Source of the DNA: Pseudomonas benzenivorans
GTDB taxonomy: Bacteria > Pseudomonadota > Gammaproteobacteria > Pseudomonadales > Pseudomonadaceae
Direction of reading: 5' to 3'
Length of the DNA: 64,000 nucleotides
NCBI RefSeq assembly: GCF_033547155.1
Contig: NZ_CP137892.1
Coordinates: 2,046,001-2,110,000, forward strand
The position numbers and the translations under genes are program-made. The stretch's first letter is position 1. Every line of letters starts with the position of its first letter. Below are positions 49,263 to 62,239 of this stretch, piece by piece. The notes beneath the pieces were generated by a model that had not been told where the DNA came from, made no database searches, and worked only from the letters and a program-made list of their open reading frames with translations.

Positions 49263-50207
49263 TCAGCGTTGGCTCAGGCTTTGCTCGGTATCCTCGCTGC
49301 GGCTCAGGCTCATGACATAGGCGGCCAGCAGGTGCACCTTGTCGTTGCCCAGGTAGTGCTCCTGGGCGGGCATCTGGCCGTTGCGGCCGTAGCGGATGGT
49401 CTGCTGCAGCTGCGCCAGGCTGGAGCCATAGATCCAGCCGGCGGGCTGGGTCAGGTCCGGGGCGCCGAGCATGGCCATGCCGGTGCCGCTCGCGCCGTGG
49501 CAGGCCGTGCAGTTGTTGGCGAACAGCTCGGCGCCTTTCTGCAGGTCGATCGCGCTGCCTTCCGCCAGCGGCAGTCCGGCCAGCCCCTGGCGCACATAGG
49601 TGGCGACCTGCTGCACGCCCTCGTTGCCGAGTACCTCGCCCCAGGCTGGCATCATGCCGTTGCGGCCACCCAGGATGCTGGCCTTGATGGTCTCGGCGTC
49701 ACCGCCCCAGCGCCAGTGCCGGTCGGTCAGGTTGGGAAAGCCCACCGCGCCCTTGGCGTCGGAGCCATGGCAGATCGAGCAGTAGGTGGCGAACAGGCGG
49801 CCGCCCATCTTCAGGGCCTGCGGGTCTTTGGCCACCTCCTCCAGGGGCATGGCCGCATATTGGGCGAAGATCGGCCCATAGGCCCGCTCGGCCTTGTCCA
49901 CCTCCCGCTGCCACTGGGCGACCTGGGTCCAGCCGTCCTGATAACCGGGCAGCAGGCCTTTCCAGTTACCCAGGCCGGGATAGAGGGCCAGGTAGGCGAG
50001 GGCGAAGACCAGGGTGGCGAGGAACAGCATGAACCACCACTTGGGCAAGGGGTTGTCGTATTCCTCGATGCCATCGAAGGAATGGCCCATGGTCTGCTCG
50101 GTGGTGCCTTTGCGCTCGCCCTTGCGGGTGGCGAAGATCAGCCAGAACAGGGCGACCAGGCTGCCGAGGGTCAGCAGGGTGATATACCAGCTCCAGAAGG
50201 TGCTCAT
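49263..50207 (-). CDS. ccoP2: cbb3 oxidase subunit III CcoP, copy 2 (dihaem c)
   Basis: 314 residues. The same layout as CcoP1: two N-terminal membrane helices and haem sites CSICHG (near 139) and CTACHG (near 230). The tail is longer past the last helix ([12 protein letters not shown]). It lacks the ~14-residue insertion of CcoP1 before the first haem domain. It overlaps ccoQ2 by 4 bases. Confidence 0.94.
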   Translation of the reverse strand: MSTFWSWYITLLTLGSLVALFWLIFATRKGERKGTTEQTMGHSFDGIEEYDNPLPKWWFMLFLATLVFALAYLALYPGLGNWKGLLPGYQDGWTQVAQWQREVDKAERAYGPIFAQYAAMPLEEVAKDPQALKMGGRLFATYCSICHGSDAKGAVGFPNLTDRHWRWGGDAETIKASILGGRNGMMPAWGEVLGNEGVQQVATYVRQGLAGLPLAEGSAIDLQKGAELFANNCTACHGASGTGMAMLGAPDLTQPAGWIYGSSLAQLQQTIRYGRNGQMPAQEHYLGNDKVHLLAAYVMSLSRSEDTEQSLSQR

Positions 50208-50389
50208 GGGGTGTCGTTCCTCGATGCGGCAGTCGTGAGTTCGTCGGCGAAGGGCAGTTGCGCGGCTTCGGCGAAGGCGGCGTGGCGCTTGCCGCTGTAG
50301 GCCCAGAGCAGCACGGCAGAGAAGGCGATGAACACCACTGCGGTGCCCAGGCCGCGCAGGGTGCCGATGTCGATGATGTCGAAGGCCAT
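50204..50389 (-). CDS. ccoQ2: cbb3 oxidase subunit IV CcoQ, copy 2
   Basis: 61 residues. Single membrane helix ([21 protein letters not shown]) and a short tail ([17 protein letters not shown]) that differs from CcoQ1. Placed between ccoO2 and ccoP2 with 3-base and overlapping junctions. Confidence 0.92.
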   Translation of the reverse strand: MAFDIIDIGTLRGLGTAVVFIAFSAVLLWAYSGKRHAAFAEAAQLPFADELTTAASRNDTP

Positions 50390-50392
50390 GGC

Positions 50393-51000
50393 TTACCTCT
50401 TGTTCTTCAGTGCGGTGCCCAGCACCTGCAGGTAGGCGACCAGCGCGTCCATCTCGCTCTTGCCCTTCACCGCATCTCTGGCCCCGGCGATGTCTTCATC
50501 GCTGTAGGGCACGCCGAAACCGCGCATGATCTGCATCTTCCTGGCGGTGTCCTGGCCGTCCAGCGGGTTCTCCACCAGCCAGGGGTAGGCCGGCATCTTC
50601 GACTCGGGTACCAGGTTGCGCGGGTTGTACAGGTGGGCACGGTGCCATTCGTCCGAGTAGCGGCCGCCGACCCGGGCCAGGTCCGGACCGGTACGCTTGG
50701 AGCCCCACAGGAAGGGGTGATCCCAGACGCTCTCGCCGGCCACCGAGTAGTGACCGTAGCGCTCGGTCTCGGCACGGAACGGGCGGATCATCTGCGAGTG
50801 GCAGCCGACGCAGCCTTCCTTGATGTAAACGTCGCGGCCTTCCAGTTGCAGCGCGGTGTAGGGCTTGAGGCCTTCCACCGGCTCGTTGGTGACGTCCTGG
50901 AAGAACAGCGGGACGATCTGGGTCAGGCCGCCGATGCTGACGGCGATGACCATCAGCAGGGCCATCAGGCCGATGTTCTTCTCGATGATTTCGTGTTTCA

Positions 51001-51001
<1 letters not shown>
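50393..51001 (-). CDS. ccoO2: cbb3 oxidase subunit II CcoO, copy 2 (monohaem c)
   Basis: 202 residues. N-terminal anchor identical to copy 1, one CVGCH haem site. It overlaps ccoN2 by 1 base. Sequence identity to copy 1 is striking also at the DNA level (for example 47100-47260 against 50640-50800), suggesting recent exchange between the copies. Confidence 0.95.
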
Positions 51002-52440
<1,439 letters not shown>

Positions 52441-52538
52441 GTCTGGGCTTCCATCCAGGGTTTGGCAGAACGTCCGATAGCCGCGCAGGGCACAGGCATG
52501 AGCGGGCCAGGGCCCACGGATATCGAAGCGAGGCAAGC

Positions 52539-53219
52539 ATGAGCAAAGGGCAGGGCATGGGTATTGACGGGGATCAATGCGCGCAGGGGGGCGAGGGGCA
52601 GGCCTGGTTGTGGAATCGGCCCGTGGGCGAGTGCCGGGCGACGCTGATTCTCGCCCATGGCGCCGGCGCGCCGATGGACAGCGAATTCATGCAGCAGATG
52701 GCCGAGCGCCTGGCGGCGCGCGGCGTGGCGGTACTGCGCTTCGAGTTCGATTACATGGCCGCAAGGCGCCTGGATGGCAAGAAACGCCCGCCCAACCCCC
52801 AGGCCAAGTTGCTGGAGCAGTGGCGCGCGGTGCATGACCGGGTGCGGCAACAGGTCGCGGGGCCGCTGGCCATCGGCGGCAAGTCCATGGGCGGGCGCAT
52901 GGCCAGCCTGTTGGCCGATGAGCAGGGGGCCGACGCCCTGGTGTGTCTGGGTTATCCCTTCCACGCCATCGGCAAGCCCGACAAGCCGCGGGTCGCGCAC
53001 CTGGCCGAGTTGCGCACGCCGGCCCTGATCGTCCAGGGCGAGCGCGACCCGATGGGCGACCGCCCGAAGGTGGCTGGCTATACCCTGTCACAGACGATCC
53101 AGGTGCATTGGCTGACGGCCGCCGACCACGACCTCAAGCCGCTGAAAAGCTCGGGCCGTACTCACGCCCAGCATCTGGAGGCGGCCGCCGATGCGGTGGC
53201 GGCCTTTCTAACACGCTAG
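52539..53219 (+). CDS. Alpha/beta hydrolase (KANL3/Tex30-like)
   Basis: 226 residues from the ATG with GAGG upstream; an in-frame ATG 18 bases later is possible. It has the oxyanion region [13 protein letters not shown], nucleophile elbow GGKSMGGRM (GxSxG), a possible acid in [10 protein letters not shown] and the His in [10 protein letters not shown], so the triad looks complete. The substrate is unknown. Its first codons overlap an Anr box used by the divergent ccoN2. The stop directly abuts the stop of the convergent DinB-like gene (CTAGCTA). Confidence 0.85.
   Translation: MSKGQGMGIDGDQCAQGGEGQAWLWNRPVGECRATLILAHGAGAPMDSEFMQQMAERLAARGVAVLRFEFDYMAARRLDGKKRPPNPQAKLLEQWRAVHDRVRQQVAGPLAIGGKSMGGRMASLLADEQGADALVCLGYPFHAIGKPDKPRVAHLAELRTPALIVQGERDPMGDRPKVAGYTLSQTIQVHWLTAADHDLKPLKSSGRTHAQHLEAAADAVAAFLTR
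52564..52577 (-). promoter_or_regulatory. Anr/FNR box of ccoN2
   Basis: TTGATCCCCGTCAA on the ccoN2 strand fits TTGAT-N4-ATCAA at 9 of 10 positions. A weak -10 (CATGCT) lies 22 bases downstream, the spacing seen at hemN. The site sits inside the predicted 5' end of the divergent hydrolase gene. Confidence 0.75.
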
Positions 53220-53762
53220 CTAGGCGAGATCGTCGTCCGGGATTAGGGCCAGCAGATCGGTGACGCCGACATCCTGCCCGGCCTGGTGCAGGAGGGTGGT
53301 CGCCTGGCCGCGATGATGGGTTTGGTGATTGAAGAAATGCAGCAGCAAACTGGCGAAAGGGCGGCGGGCGGGCACGCCTTTCATGTTGCGGTAGGCGAGG
53401 CAGTCATCGAGGTCGTCCTCGCTCAGCAAGTCGATCCACGCGCAAATCAGCTCGTCCAGCCAGCGGCGGTGGACGCAGAGTTCGGCAAAGTCGCGGAACA
53501 GCAGCTGATCGAGCGTGGCCGGCTTGGCCAGGGCGGTCACCGGGGCCAGGCTCGCCTTGCCGGAGGGGTGCTCGGCAAAGCGTTGCAGCCAGACCCTGTC
53601 GCCTACCAGGATATGGTTGAGCGTGCCGAGTATCGACCCGAAGTACGCCCCTCTATCTGCGGCCAGGGCCTCAGGCGGCAGTTGCCCGCAGGCCTCATAG
53701 AGCCGGAGGTTCATCCACCGGTTGTAGCGCGCCAATAGGGCCAGGTGCGGTTGCAGGTTCAT
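53220..53762 (-). CDS. DinB-family protein
   Basis: 180 residues. A four-helix-bundle, metal-binding fold related to DinB/YfiT. Candidate His ligands are in GTLNHILVGDRVWLQRF (near residue 49) and LLHFFNHQTHHRGQ (near 142-146), the expected triad spacing. Proteins of this kind are thiol-dependent transferases in some bacteria; the role here is unknown. It is convergent with the hydrolase gene with no bases between the stops. Confidence 0.85.
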   Translation of the reverse strand: MNLQPHLALLARYNRWMNLRLYEACGQLPPEALAADRGAYFGSILGTLNHILVGDRVWLQRFAEHPSGKASLAPVTALAKPATLDQLLFRDFAELCVHRRWLDELICAWIDLLSEDDLDDCLAYRNMKGVPARRPFASLLLHFFNHQTHHRGQATTLLHQAGQDVGVTDLLALIPDDDLA

Positions 53763-53825
53763 TGGGTGCGATCCCCAGGTTGTATGCTGCTCGGGTCTAG
53801 TGAGGTGTCTAGCGTTCGGGGGCTC

Positions 53826-54281
53826 TCACAGCATTCGGCTCATGTAGAGGCTGTTCGGGTCTTCTGCGTAGTCTGCGAAGGGCGGGCAGAAGGTGAAGCC
53901 ATGTTGGCGATAGAGGCTGCAGGCCGGCGCGAAGAACGGCATGGCGCCGGTTTCCAGGCTGATGCGGCGGAAACCGCGCTGCCTGGCCTCATGCAGGATA
54001 TGGGTCAACAACGATGAGGCTATGCCCCTGCCACGATGGGCCGGGCTGGTACGCATCGACTTGATCTCCCCATGCTCGGCGTCGAGCTTCTTGATTGCGC
54101 CGCAGCCCACCAGTTCCAGATCGAGCCAGGCAGTCCAGAAAAGGATGTCGGGCCTCTTCAAATCGTTGATGTCGAGGGCGTGCTTGCTTTCAGGCGGGGA
54201 TACCGAACGCATGTCCTGCAGGTGCTGTTCGAGAAAATCCGCGATCTCCGGGCCCGAGAGGTCGTCTAAGCGTATATCCAT
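53826..54281 (-). CDS. GNAT-family N-acetyltransferase
   Basis: 151 residues. Motif A is MRTSPAHRGRGIASSLLTHIL with the acetyl-CoA-binding RGRGIA loop. FRRISLETGAMPFFAPACSLYRQHGF supplies motif B and the Tyr. It resembles YsnE/PA-type small-molecule or amino-acid acetyltransferases. The substrate cannot be deduced. It is a single-gene unit on the minus strand. Confidence 0.88.
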   Translation of the reverse strand: MDIRLDDLSGPEIADFLEQHLQDMRSVSPPESKHALDINDLKRPDILFWTAWLDLELVGCGAIKKLDAEHGEIKSMRTSPAHRGRGIASSLLTHILHEARQRGFRRISLETGAMPFFAPACSLYRQHGFTFCPPFADYAEDPNSLYMSRML

Positions 54282-54471
54282 ATACCTGTACCCGCTATTT
54301 CCGGGGGCGCTGGCATGTGGCGGTTAAGGCGCCGCGCATATGGCCGCCCGTGTTGAGGCTACTCGTATCCAGTTTTCCGTGTCTTCTGGGGGCTTTCCCT
54401 TTGATGGCAGCAGCCAAGCCGTGACCGCAGGGGGGAACGCACCGGCCGGGGCCGGTGCGTCGAGGCGCGGT

Positions 54472-56037
54472 TCAGCGGTTGAAGCGCTCCACCAGGGAGT
54501 ACTGGCCTTGGGCGGTGGCCGTGAGCTCGCCGCTGAGCTGGGCGGTGCTCTGCGCTTCTCCGGCGGTCTGATCGGCCAGGTGGGCGATGGTGGTGATGTT
54601 CTGGTTGATCTCATCGGCTACCGCGCTCTGTTCCTCGGCGGCGGCGGCGATCTGGTTGGCCATGTCGGCGATGTTGGCCACCGCGTCGCTGATCCCGGCC
54701 AGGGCCTGGTCGGCCTTCTGCACGCTGTCGACGCCGTCGTCGGCCTGCTTGCGGCCGATTTCCATAGTCATCACCGCCTCTTCCGCGGTGCGCTGCAGCT
54801 TGGCGATCAACTGGTGAATCTGTCCGGTGGACTCGGCGGTGCGCTGCGCCAGGGAGCGCACTTCGTCCGCCACCACCGCGAAGCCGCGGCCCATTTCGCC
54901 GGCGCGGGCAGCCTCGATGGCGGCGTTGAGGGCCAGCAGGTTGGTCTGGTCGGCGATGCCCTTGATCACATCGACCACGCCGCCGATTTCGTTGCTGTCC
55001 TGAGCCAGGCGGGTGACGGTCTCGCCGGTTTCGCCGACCGACAGCGACAGGCGCTGGATCGCTTCGCGAGTCTCCGCGGCGATGTTGCGGCCCTCGCTGG
55101 TCAGGCGGTTGGCTTCCTGGGTGGCGATCGCGGTGCGCGCCACGTTGCTCGCCACCTCCAGGGTGGTGGCGGCCATCTCGTTGACCGCGGTGGCGACCTG
55201 CTCGGTTTCCTGGCGCTGACGCTCCAGGCCGGCCGAACTGTTCTGGGCCAGGGTGTCGGCGCGCTGCGCCTGTCGGGCCAGGTTTTCGGCGCTGTCCTGC
55301 AGGCGGGTCAGGCAGGTTCTCATGCGCGCATCCTGGCTGAGCATGGACAGTTCCAGGCGACCCTGGGCGCCTCGGCTGTCGGTATACATCTGCGCGATCA
55401 GCGGGTCGGAGGTGGTCTGCTCGGCCAGTTGCAGCAGGCGTTTGATGCCGCGTTGCTGCCAGTTCAGGCCGGCCAGGCCGAGGGGGATCGAGAGCAGGGC
55501 GGCCAGCAGGAAGCCCCAACTGGAGTCGAGCCAGGCGCCGATCAGGAAGCCGATCTGGCTGACCAGAATGAACGGCAGCCAATCCTGCAGCACCGGTAGC
55601 CAGCGGTCACGGCTGGGGATCGCCGACTTGCCGGAATTGATGCGCTGGTAGAGCTTTTCGGCGCGGCGTACCTGCTCGGCAGTGGGCTTGATCCGCACCG
55701 ACTCGTAGCCGACCAGTTGGCCCTTCTCCGACACCGGGGTGACGTAGGCGTTGACCCAGTAGTGGTCGCCGTTCTTGCAGCGGTTCTTGACGATGCCCAT
55801 CCATGGCTTGCCCTGTTTCAGGGTCTGCCACATGTGCTCGAATACCGCAGGCGGTACGTCCGGGTGCCGCACCAGGTTGTGGGGCGCGCCGATCAGCTCG
55901 TCGCGGCTGAAGCCGCTGATCTCGATGAAGGTCTCGTTGCAGTAGGTGATCTGGCCCTTGGCATTGGTGGTGGAGATCAGGCGCTGCTGGGCCGGGAAAC
56001 TGCGTTCACGTTGGGTAACGGGCTGATTATTGCGCAT
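54472..56037 (-). CDS. aer: Aerotaxis receptor Aer
   Basis: 521 residues from MRNNQPVTQ, the length of the P. aeruginosa Aer; an upstream extension lacks a ribosome site. An FAD-type PAS domain (about 15-120: [29 protein letters not shown]) precedes two membrane helices (about 160-200) and a cytoplasmic methyl-accepting signalling domain with the hairpin tip [23 protein letters not shown]. It steers swimming by sensing redox or oxygen. An Anr-like box lies 91 bases upstream. Confidence 0.93.
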   Translation of the reverse strand: MRNNQPVTQRERSFPAQQRLISTTNAKGQITYCNETFIEISGFSRDELIGAPHNLVRHPDVPPAVFEHMWQTLKQGKPWMGIVKNRCKNGDHYWVNAYVTPVSEKGQLVGYESVRIKPTAEQVRRAEKLYQRINSGKSAIPSRDRWLPVLQDWLPFILVSQIGFLIGAWLDSSWGFLLAALLSIPLGLAGLNWQQRGIKRLLQLAEQTTSDPLIAQMYTDSRGAQGRLELSMLSQDARMRTCLTRLQDSAENLARQAQRADTLAQNSSAGLERQRQETEQVATAVNEMAATTLEVASNVARTAIATQEANRLTSEGRNIAAETREAIQRLSLSVGETGETVTRLAQDSNEIGGVVDVIKGIADQTNLLALNAAIEAARAGEMGRGFAVVADEVRSLAQRTAESTGQIHQLIAKLQRTAEEAVMTMEIGRKQADDGVDSVQKADQALAGISDAVANIADMANQIAAAAEEQSAVADEINQNITTIAHLADQTAGEAQSTAQLSGELTATAQGQYSLVERFNR

Positions 56038-56127
56038 GGCTGAGGATGTCCCTGGGGCGATACTGTTCTTCTCGGCCGTTGTCGCCGAAAGTTGAGCGCT
56101 AGAGTAATGCGCCTGAGGCGACTTGGC

Positions 56128-56141
56128 TTGACCCGCATCAG
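56128..56141 (+). promoter_or_regulatory. Anr/FNR-like box upstream of aer
   Basis: TTGACCCGCATCAG matches TTGAT-N4-ATCAA at 8 of 10 positions. It is palindrome-like, so it can serve the leftward aer gene. A TACTCT element lies about 21 bases closer to aer. The aer gene of P. aeruginosa is known to depend on Anr. Confidence 0.6.
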
Positions 56142-56160
56142 GACTTTTTATGCCGAGGTT

Positions 56161-56183
56161 GTGGCAGGGCATTGCCCTGCCAC
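56161..56183. terminator. Hairpin just after acnA
   Basis: GTGGCAGGGC and GCCCTGCCAC form a perfect 10-bp stem with an ATT loop, 5 bases past the acnA stop. No T run follows on either strand. It probably ends or protects the acnA transcript before the aer promoter. Confidence 0.5.
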
Positions 56184-56188
56184 CTGGC

Positions 56189-58933
<2,745 letters not shown>

Positions 58934-59089
58934 TGTCCATCTCCTAGGGGCTCGCCGGCGCGAGCCGGATTTAACGCGGCAGAGTCTTCAAACTAGTCCT
59001 GCTTGGCGGGTCTTTCCATCTATCGGGACAGGCCGTTGCCACCTGGGGTTCCCGACTCCGTTAGAATGCGCGCCTTGAGGAGAACCCCG

Positions 59090-60145
59090 ATGAATACTTT
59101 GTTACTGCACTGCCGCCCCGGTTTCGAGGGCGAGGTCTGTGCGGAGATCGCCGAACACGCCGGCCGCCTGCAGGTGGCCGGCTACGCCAAGGGCAAGCCA
59201 GGCACGGCCTATGCCGAATTCATCTGCAGCGAGGCCGGGGGCGCCGAGCGCCTGATGTCCGAGCTGCGGTTCAACCGGCTGATCTTCCCGCGGCAGTGGG
59301 CCCGTGGGAGCTTTGTCGAACTGCCGGAGAGTGACCGCATCAGTGTGCTGCTGGCCCACCTGGCGGACTTCCCGAGCTGCGGCAGCCTGTGGCTGGAGGT
59401 GCTGGACAGCAACGAGGGCAAGGAGCTGTCGAATTTCTGCAAGAAGTTCGAGGCGCCGCTGCGCAAGGCCTTGAGCAAGGCCGGCAAGTTGCTCGAGGAC
59501 GGGCACAAGCCACGGCTGCTGCTGACCTTCCTCAGCGGTCGGCAGGTGTTCGTCGGCCTGGCCGAGGCCAATAACTCGGCGCAATGGCCCATGGGCATTC
59601 CGCGCCTGAAGTTCCCCCGCGAGGCGCCGAGCCGTTCGACGCTCAAGCTGGAGGAGGCCTGGCACACCTTCATCCCCCGCGAGCAGTGGGATCAGCGCCT
59701 GTCGGACGAGATGACCGGCGTCGACCTCGGTGCCGCCCCCGGCGGCTGGACCTACCAGCTGGTACGCCGCGGCATGCTGGTCACCGCCATCGACAACGGC
59801 CCCATGGCCGAGAGCCTGATGGATACCGGGCTGGTGCAGCACCTGATGGTCGACGGTTTCACCTGGAAGCCCAGGCAGCCGGTGGACTGGATGGTCTGCG
59901 ACATAGTGGAGAAGCCCGCGCGCAGCGCCGCCCTGCTGGAGACCTGGATAGGCGAGGGGCTGTGCCGCGAGGCGGTGGTCAACCTCAAGCTGCCGATGAA
60001 GCAGCGCTACGCCGAGGTGCGCCGCCTGCTCCAGCGCCTCGAGGAGGCCTTCGCCGCGCGCAAGATCAAGGTGTCGATCGCCTGCAAACAGCTGTATCAC
60101 GACCGCGAGGAGGTCACCTGCCACCTGCGTCGCCTGGGCAAGTAG
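59090..60145 (+). CDS. rlmM: 23S rRNA C2498 2'-O-ribose methyltransferase RlmM
   Basis: 351 residues, start chosen at MNTLLLHCRPGFEGE, with GAGGAGAA upstream; a -10-like TAGAAT lies 23 bases before the start. An N-terminal THUMP domain is followed by an RrmJ-type methyltransferase with the SAM motif GVDLGAAPGGWTYQLV (near residue 215). The catalytic K-D-K-E residues include VCDIVEKP and VVNLKLPMKQRY. The length matches E. coli RlmM. Confidence 0.95.
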   Translation: MNTLLLHCRPGFEGEVCAEIAEHAGRLQVAGYAKGKPGTAYAEFICSEAGGAERLMSELRFNRLIFPRQWARGSFVELPESDRISVLLAHLADFPSCGSLWLEVLDSNEGKELSNFCKKFEAPLRKALSKAGKLLEDGHKPRLLLTFLSGRQVFVGLAEANNSAQWPMGIPRLKFPREAPSRSTLKLEEAWHTFIPREQWDQRLSDEMTGVDLGAAPGGWTYQLVRRGMLVTAIDNGPMAESLMDTGLVQHLMVDGFTWKPRQPVDWMVCDIVEKPARSAALLETWIGEGLCREAVVNLKLPMKQRYAEVRRLLQRLEEAFAARKIKVSIACKQLYHDREEVTCHLRRLGK

Positions 60146-60155
60146 CGGCGGCGGA

Positions 60156-60344
60156 TCATCGCTTGTCGCGGGGCGCAGGCGGCTGGGGCCTGGCCCAGTA
60201 GCTCTGCTTGTGGCCGTGGGCCTCGAACTCACGGGCCAGCGCCTCGGCGGCCTCCTGGCTGAGGTCGCTGCGCACGATGAACTCGTTACCGTTGTCGTCC
60301 AGGCGCACCAGGCACCAGGGCTGTTGTCGGGGGGCGATAGGCAT
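60156..60344 (-). CDS. Small conserved hypothetical protein
   Basis: 62 residues. It reads as one compact beta-beta-alpha unit: PWCLVRLDDNGNEFIVRSD followed by a helix EAAEALAREFEAHGHKQSYW, like a SPOR-type or peptide-binding repeat. Short proteins of this kind are common in Pseudomonas. No obvious ribosome site. It is convergent with rlmM, 10 bases apart. Confidence 0.55.
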   Translation of the reverse strand: MPIAPRQQPWCLVRLDDNGNEFIVRSDLSQEAAEALAREFEAHGHKQSYWARPQPPAPRDKR

Positions 60345-60495
60345 AGAAGGAAACCCACAGATTTTTCAGGCGCATTGCGCCTATCTTTAACCGCTACAGT
60401 CTAGTTCGCGCACCGAGTCGAGGCGGTTCGCTCGCCGAAGGTGACCTGGGGGTCAGGTTTGCGCGACAATGGCGGCCTGTCCATGGAGCCTGCCG

Positions 60496-60747
60496 ATGTC
60501 CCTGCGAAGCGATGCCATTCACGACGACCTGCTCGATGCCACCGGGCTGAACTGCCCCGAGCCGGTGATGATGCTGCACAACAAGGTGCGCGACCTGCCG
60601 GCCGGCGGCCTGCTCAAGGTGATCGCCACCGACCCCTCGACCCGCCGCGATATCCCCAAGTTCTGTGTGTTCCTCGGCCACGAGTTGCTGGAGCAGGCGG
60701 AAGAGGCCGGCACCTACCTGTACTGGATCCGCAAGAAGGTCGACTGA
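60496..60747 (+). CDS. tusA: Sulfur carrier protein TusA
   Basis: 83 residues, start at [13 protein letters not shown] with GGAG upstream. TusA relays sulfur from a cysteine desulfurase to tRNA thiolation and other acceptors. The active Cys is in [12 protein letters not shown] (CPxP motif, near residue 17), with [22 protein letters not shown] following. The stop overlaps the start of the next gene by one base. Confidence 0.93.
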   Translation: MSLRSDAIHDDLLDATGLNCPEPVMMLHNKVRDLPAGGLLKVIATDPSTRRDIPKFCVFLGHELLEQAEEAGTYLYWIRKKVD

Positions 60748-61199
60748 TGGGCTGGTACTTCGCCTACGGCTCGAACATGAACCCGGCGCGCATGCAGGCG
60801 CGCGGCCTGTGCGTGCGCGAGGCCATGGCAGGCAGCCTGCCGGGCTACGCCCTGTGCTTCAACAAGCGCGCGGTGGATCGCCCCGGCTGCGCCTATGCCA
60901 ACATCCGCCACCAGCGCGACTCCGTGGTGGAGGGCGTGCTCTATCGCCTGGCCGAGCTGGAGGAGATCGCCAAGCTCGACCCCTTCGAGGGCACGCCGAT
61001 CTACTACAGTCGCGAGCGCCTGCCGATCCTCACCGCCCATGGCGTGCAGCCGGCCTGGGTGTATATCGCCAACCCGGCCTTCCGCGAGGAGGGGCTGCTG
61101 CCGGCCAGCGACTACCTGGCCCATCTGCTGGCGGGGCGCGAGTACCTGTCGGAGCCCTACTGGTCGCTGTTGGCGGCCTGGCCCTCCCAGCCCGCCTGA
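60747..61199 (+). CDS. Gamma-glutamylcyclotransferase-like protein
   Basis: 150 residues. GGCT/AIG2-like fold with the substrate loop WYFAYGSNMNPARM at the start and a likely catalytic Glu in RLAELEEIAKLDPFEG. It might act on gamma-glutamyl compounds; the substrate is unproven. Translationally coupled to tusA (TGATG). Its 3' end overlaps the convergent DUF3080 gene by 43 bases. Confidence 0.85.
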   Translation: MGWYFAYGSNMNPARMQARGLCVREAMAGSLPGYALCFNKRAVDRPGCAYANIRHQRDSVVEGVLYRLAELEEIAKLDPFEGTPIYYSRERLPILTAHGVQPAWVYIANPAFREEGLLPASDYLAHLLAGREYLSEPYWSLLAAWPSQPA

Positions 61200-62239
61200 C
61201 CCGGCGCCAGGCCGCAGCTCTTCAGGGCCTGCTGCCAGGCGCGAATGTGGCGGTCGTTGGTCTGCTGGAAATCCTGCCACAGCGATTCCCGCTCCCCCGC
61301 CAGGTCGAGCAGGTAGCCCCGCGTGGCCGCCGGGATCTGGGGGGCCTCGCCGAGCCGGCGCAGGCTGTCGCTCCAGCGTTGGCCGCGCCGGTGCACCCGG
61401 GCCAGATAGGGCTGCAGGCCGCCGGCATAGAACTTGACGAAGATGTTCTGCAGGATGCGCCCGGCGGGGGTCGGTTTGCCCTGGGGGCAGACCGGCCTGT
61501 GCTGCAGGCGATGCTCCAGTAACAGGCTGGCCTGCTCCAGGGTGTGTCGGAGGCTGGCCAGGCTGGTGATCAGCTGACCGCCCTGGTCGCTGCTGTGCAG
61601 GGCGAAGAACAGTGGGTCGAGTTGCGCCACCGAGGGTGGCAGGCGCTGCGGCAGGGCACTGCCGAGGGCCGCCAGCTGCGCCAGGGCATCGAGGGCCGCC
61701 GTGTCCTCGGCGGGCTGCACGGGCAGGGCCTGGTCGGCGAAACGCAGGTAGCGCTCGACCTCGGGGCTGCCATTCAGGGCATTCCAGAACACCGCCGGCA
61801 ATTGCCGGCGCTTCTGCGCCGCCAGGGCGCTCAGGGTGACCTGCAGCTCCTGCGTCCGGCTCGCCTGCAGGGTATCGAGGCAGGCCTGCAGGGCGCGGAG
61901 CAGGTCGCCTTCGTAGCCCAGACGGTTGCTGGGCTGCAGTTGCTTGCCCAGGCTGCTGTTGCGCTGGCTGATCTGTTGCTGCAGCGCGGGGCAATGGCGT
62001 ACATCGACCAACAGCTCGAGCAGGCCGATACGGGTCTCGGGGATGCTGATCAGCCGTTGGCGTCGCGGCGGCATGCGGTAGCGCAGTAGCTGTGCCGGGT
62101 CGAAGCCGACGAAGCCGTCGCCTTCGACGGCGTTGTTCAGACGTTGCAGGTAGTCGGTCTGCAGCGCCAGGCCATCGTCGGTCGGGCCGCAGGCCGCGAG
62201 GCCGAGCAGGGCTAACAGAACGAGGATTCTGGACTTCAT
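61157..62239 (-). CDS. DUF3080-type lipoprotein
   Basis: 360 residues. Lipoprotein signal MKSRILVLLALLGLAACGPT (lipobox LAAC). The mature part is helical with scattered Trp/Leu repeats and matches what I know of DUF3080 (for example LQRLNNAV at the N-terminus and a C-terminal QQTNDRHIRAWQQALKSCGL). Function unknown. It overlaps the MATE gene stop by 4 bases and so is in its operon. Confidence 0.75.
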   Translation of the reverse strand: MKSRILVLLALLGLAACGPTDDGLALQTDYLQRLNNAVEGDGFVGFDPAQLLRYRMPPRRQRLISIPETRIGLLELLVDVRHCPALQQQISQRNSSLGKQLQPSNRLGYEGDLLRALQACLDTLQASRTQELQVTLSALAAQKRRQLPAVFWNALNGSPEVERYLRFADQALPVQPAEDTAALDALAQLAALGSALPQRLPPSVAQLDPLFFALHSSDQGGQLITSLASLRHTLEQASLLLEHRLQHRPVCPQGKPTPAGRILQNIFVKFYAGGLQPYLARVHRRGQRWSDSLRRLGEAPQIPAATRGYLLDLAGERESLWQDFQQTNDRHIRAWQQALKSCGLAPGQAGWEGQAANSDQ

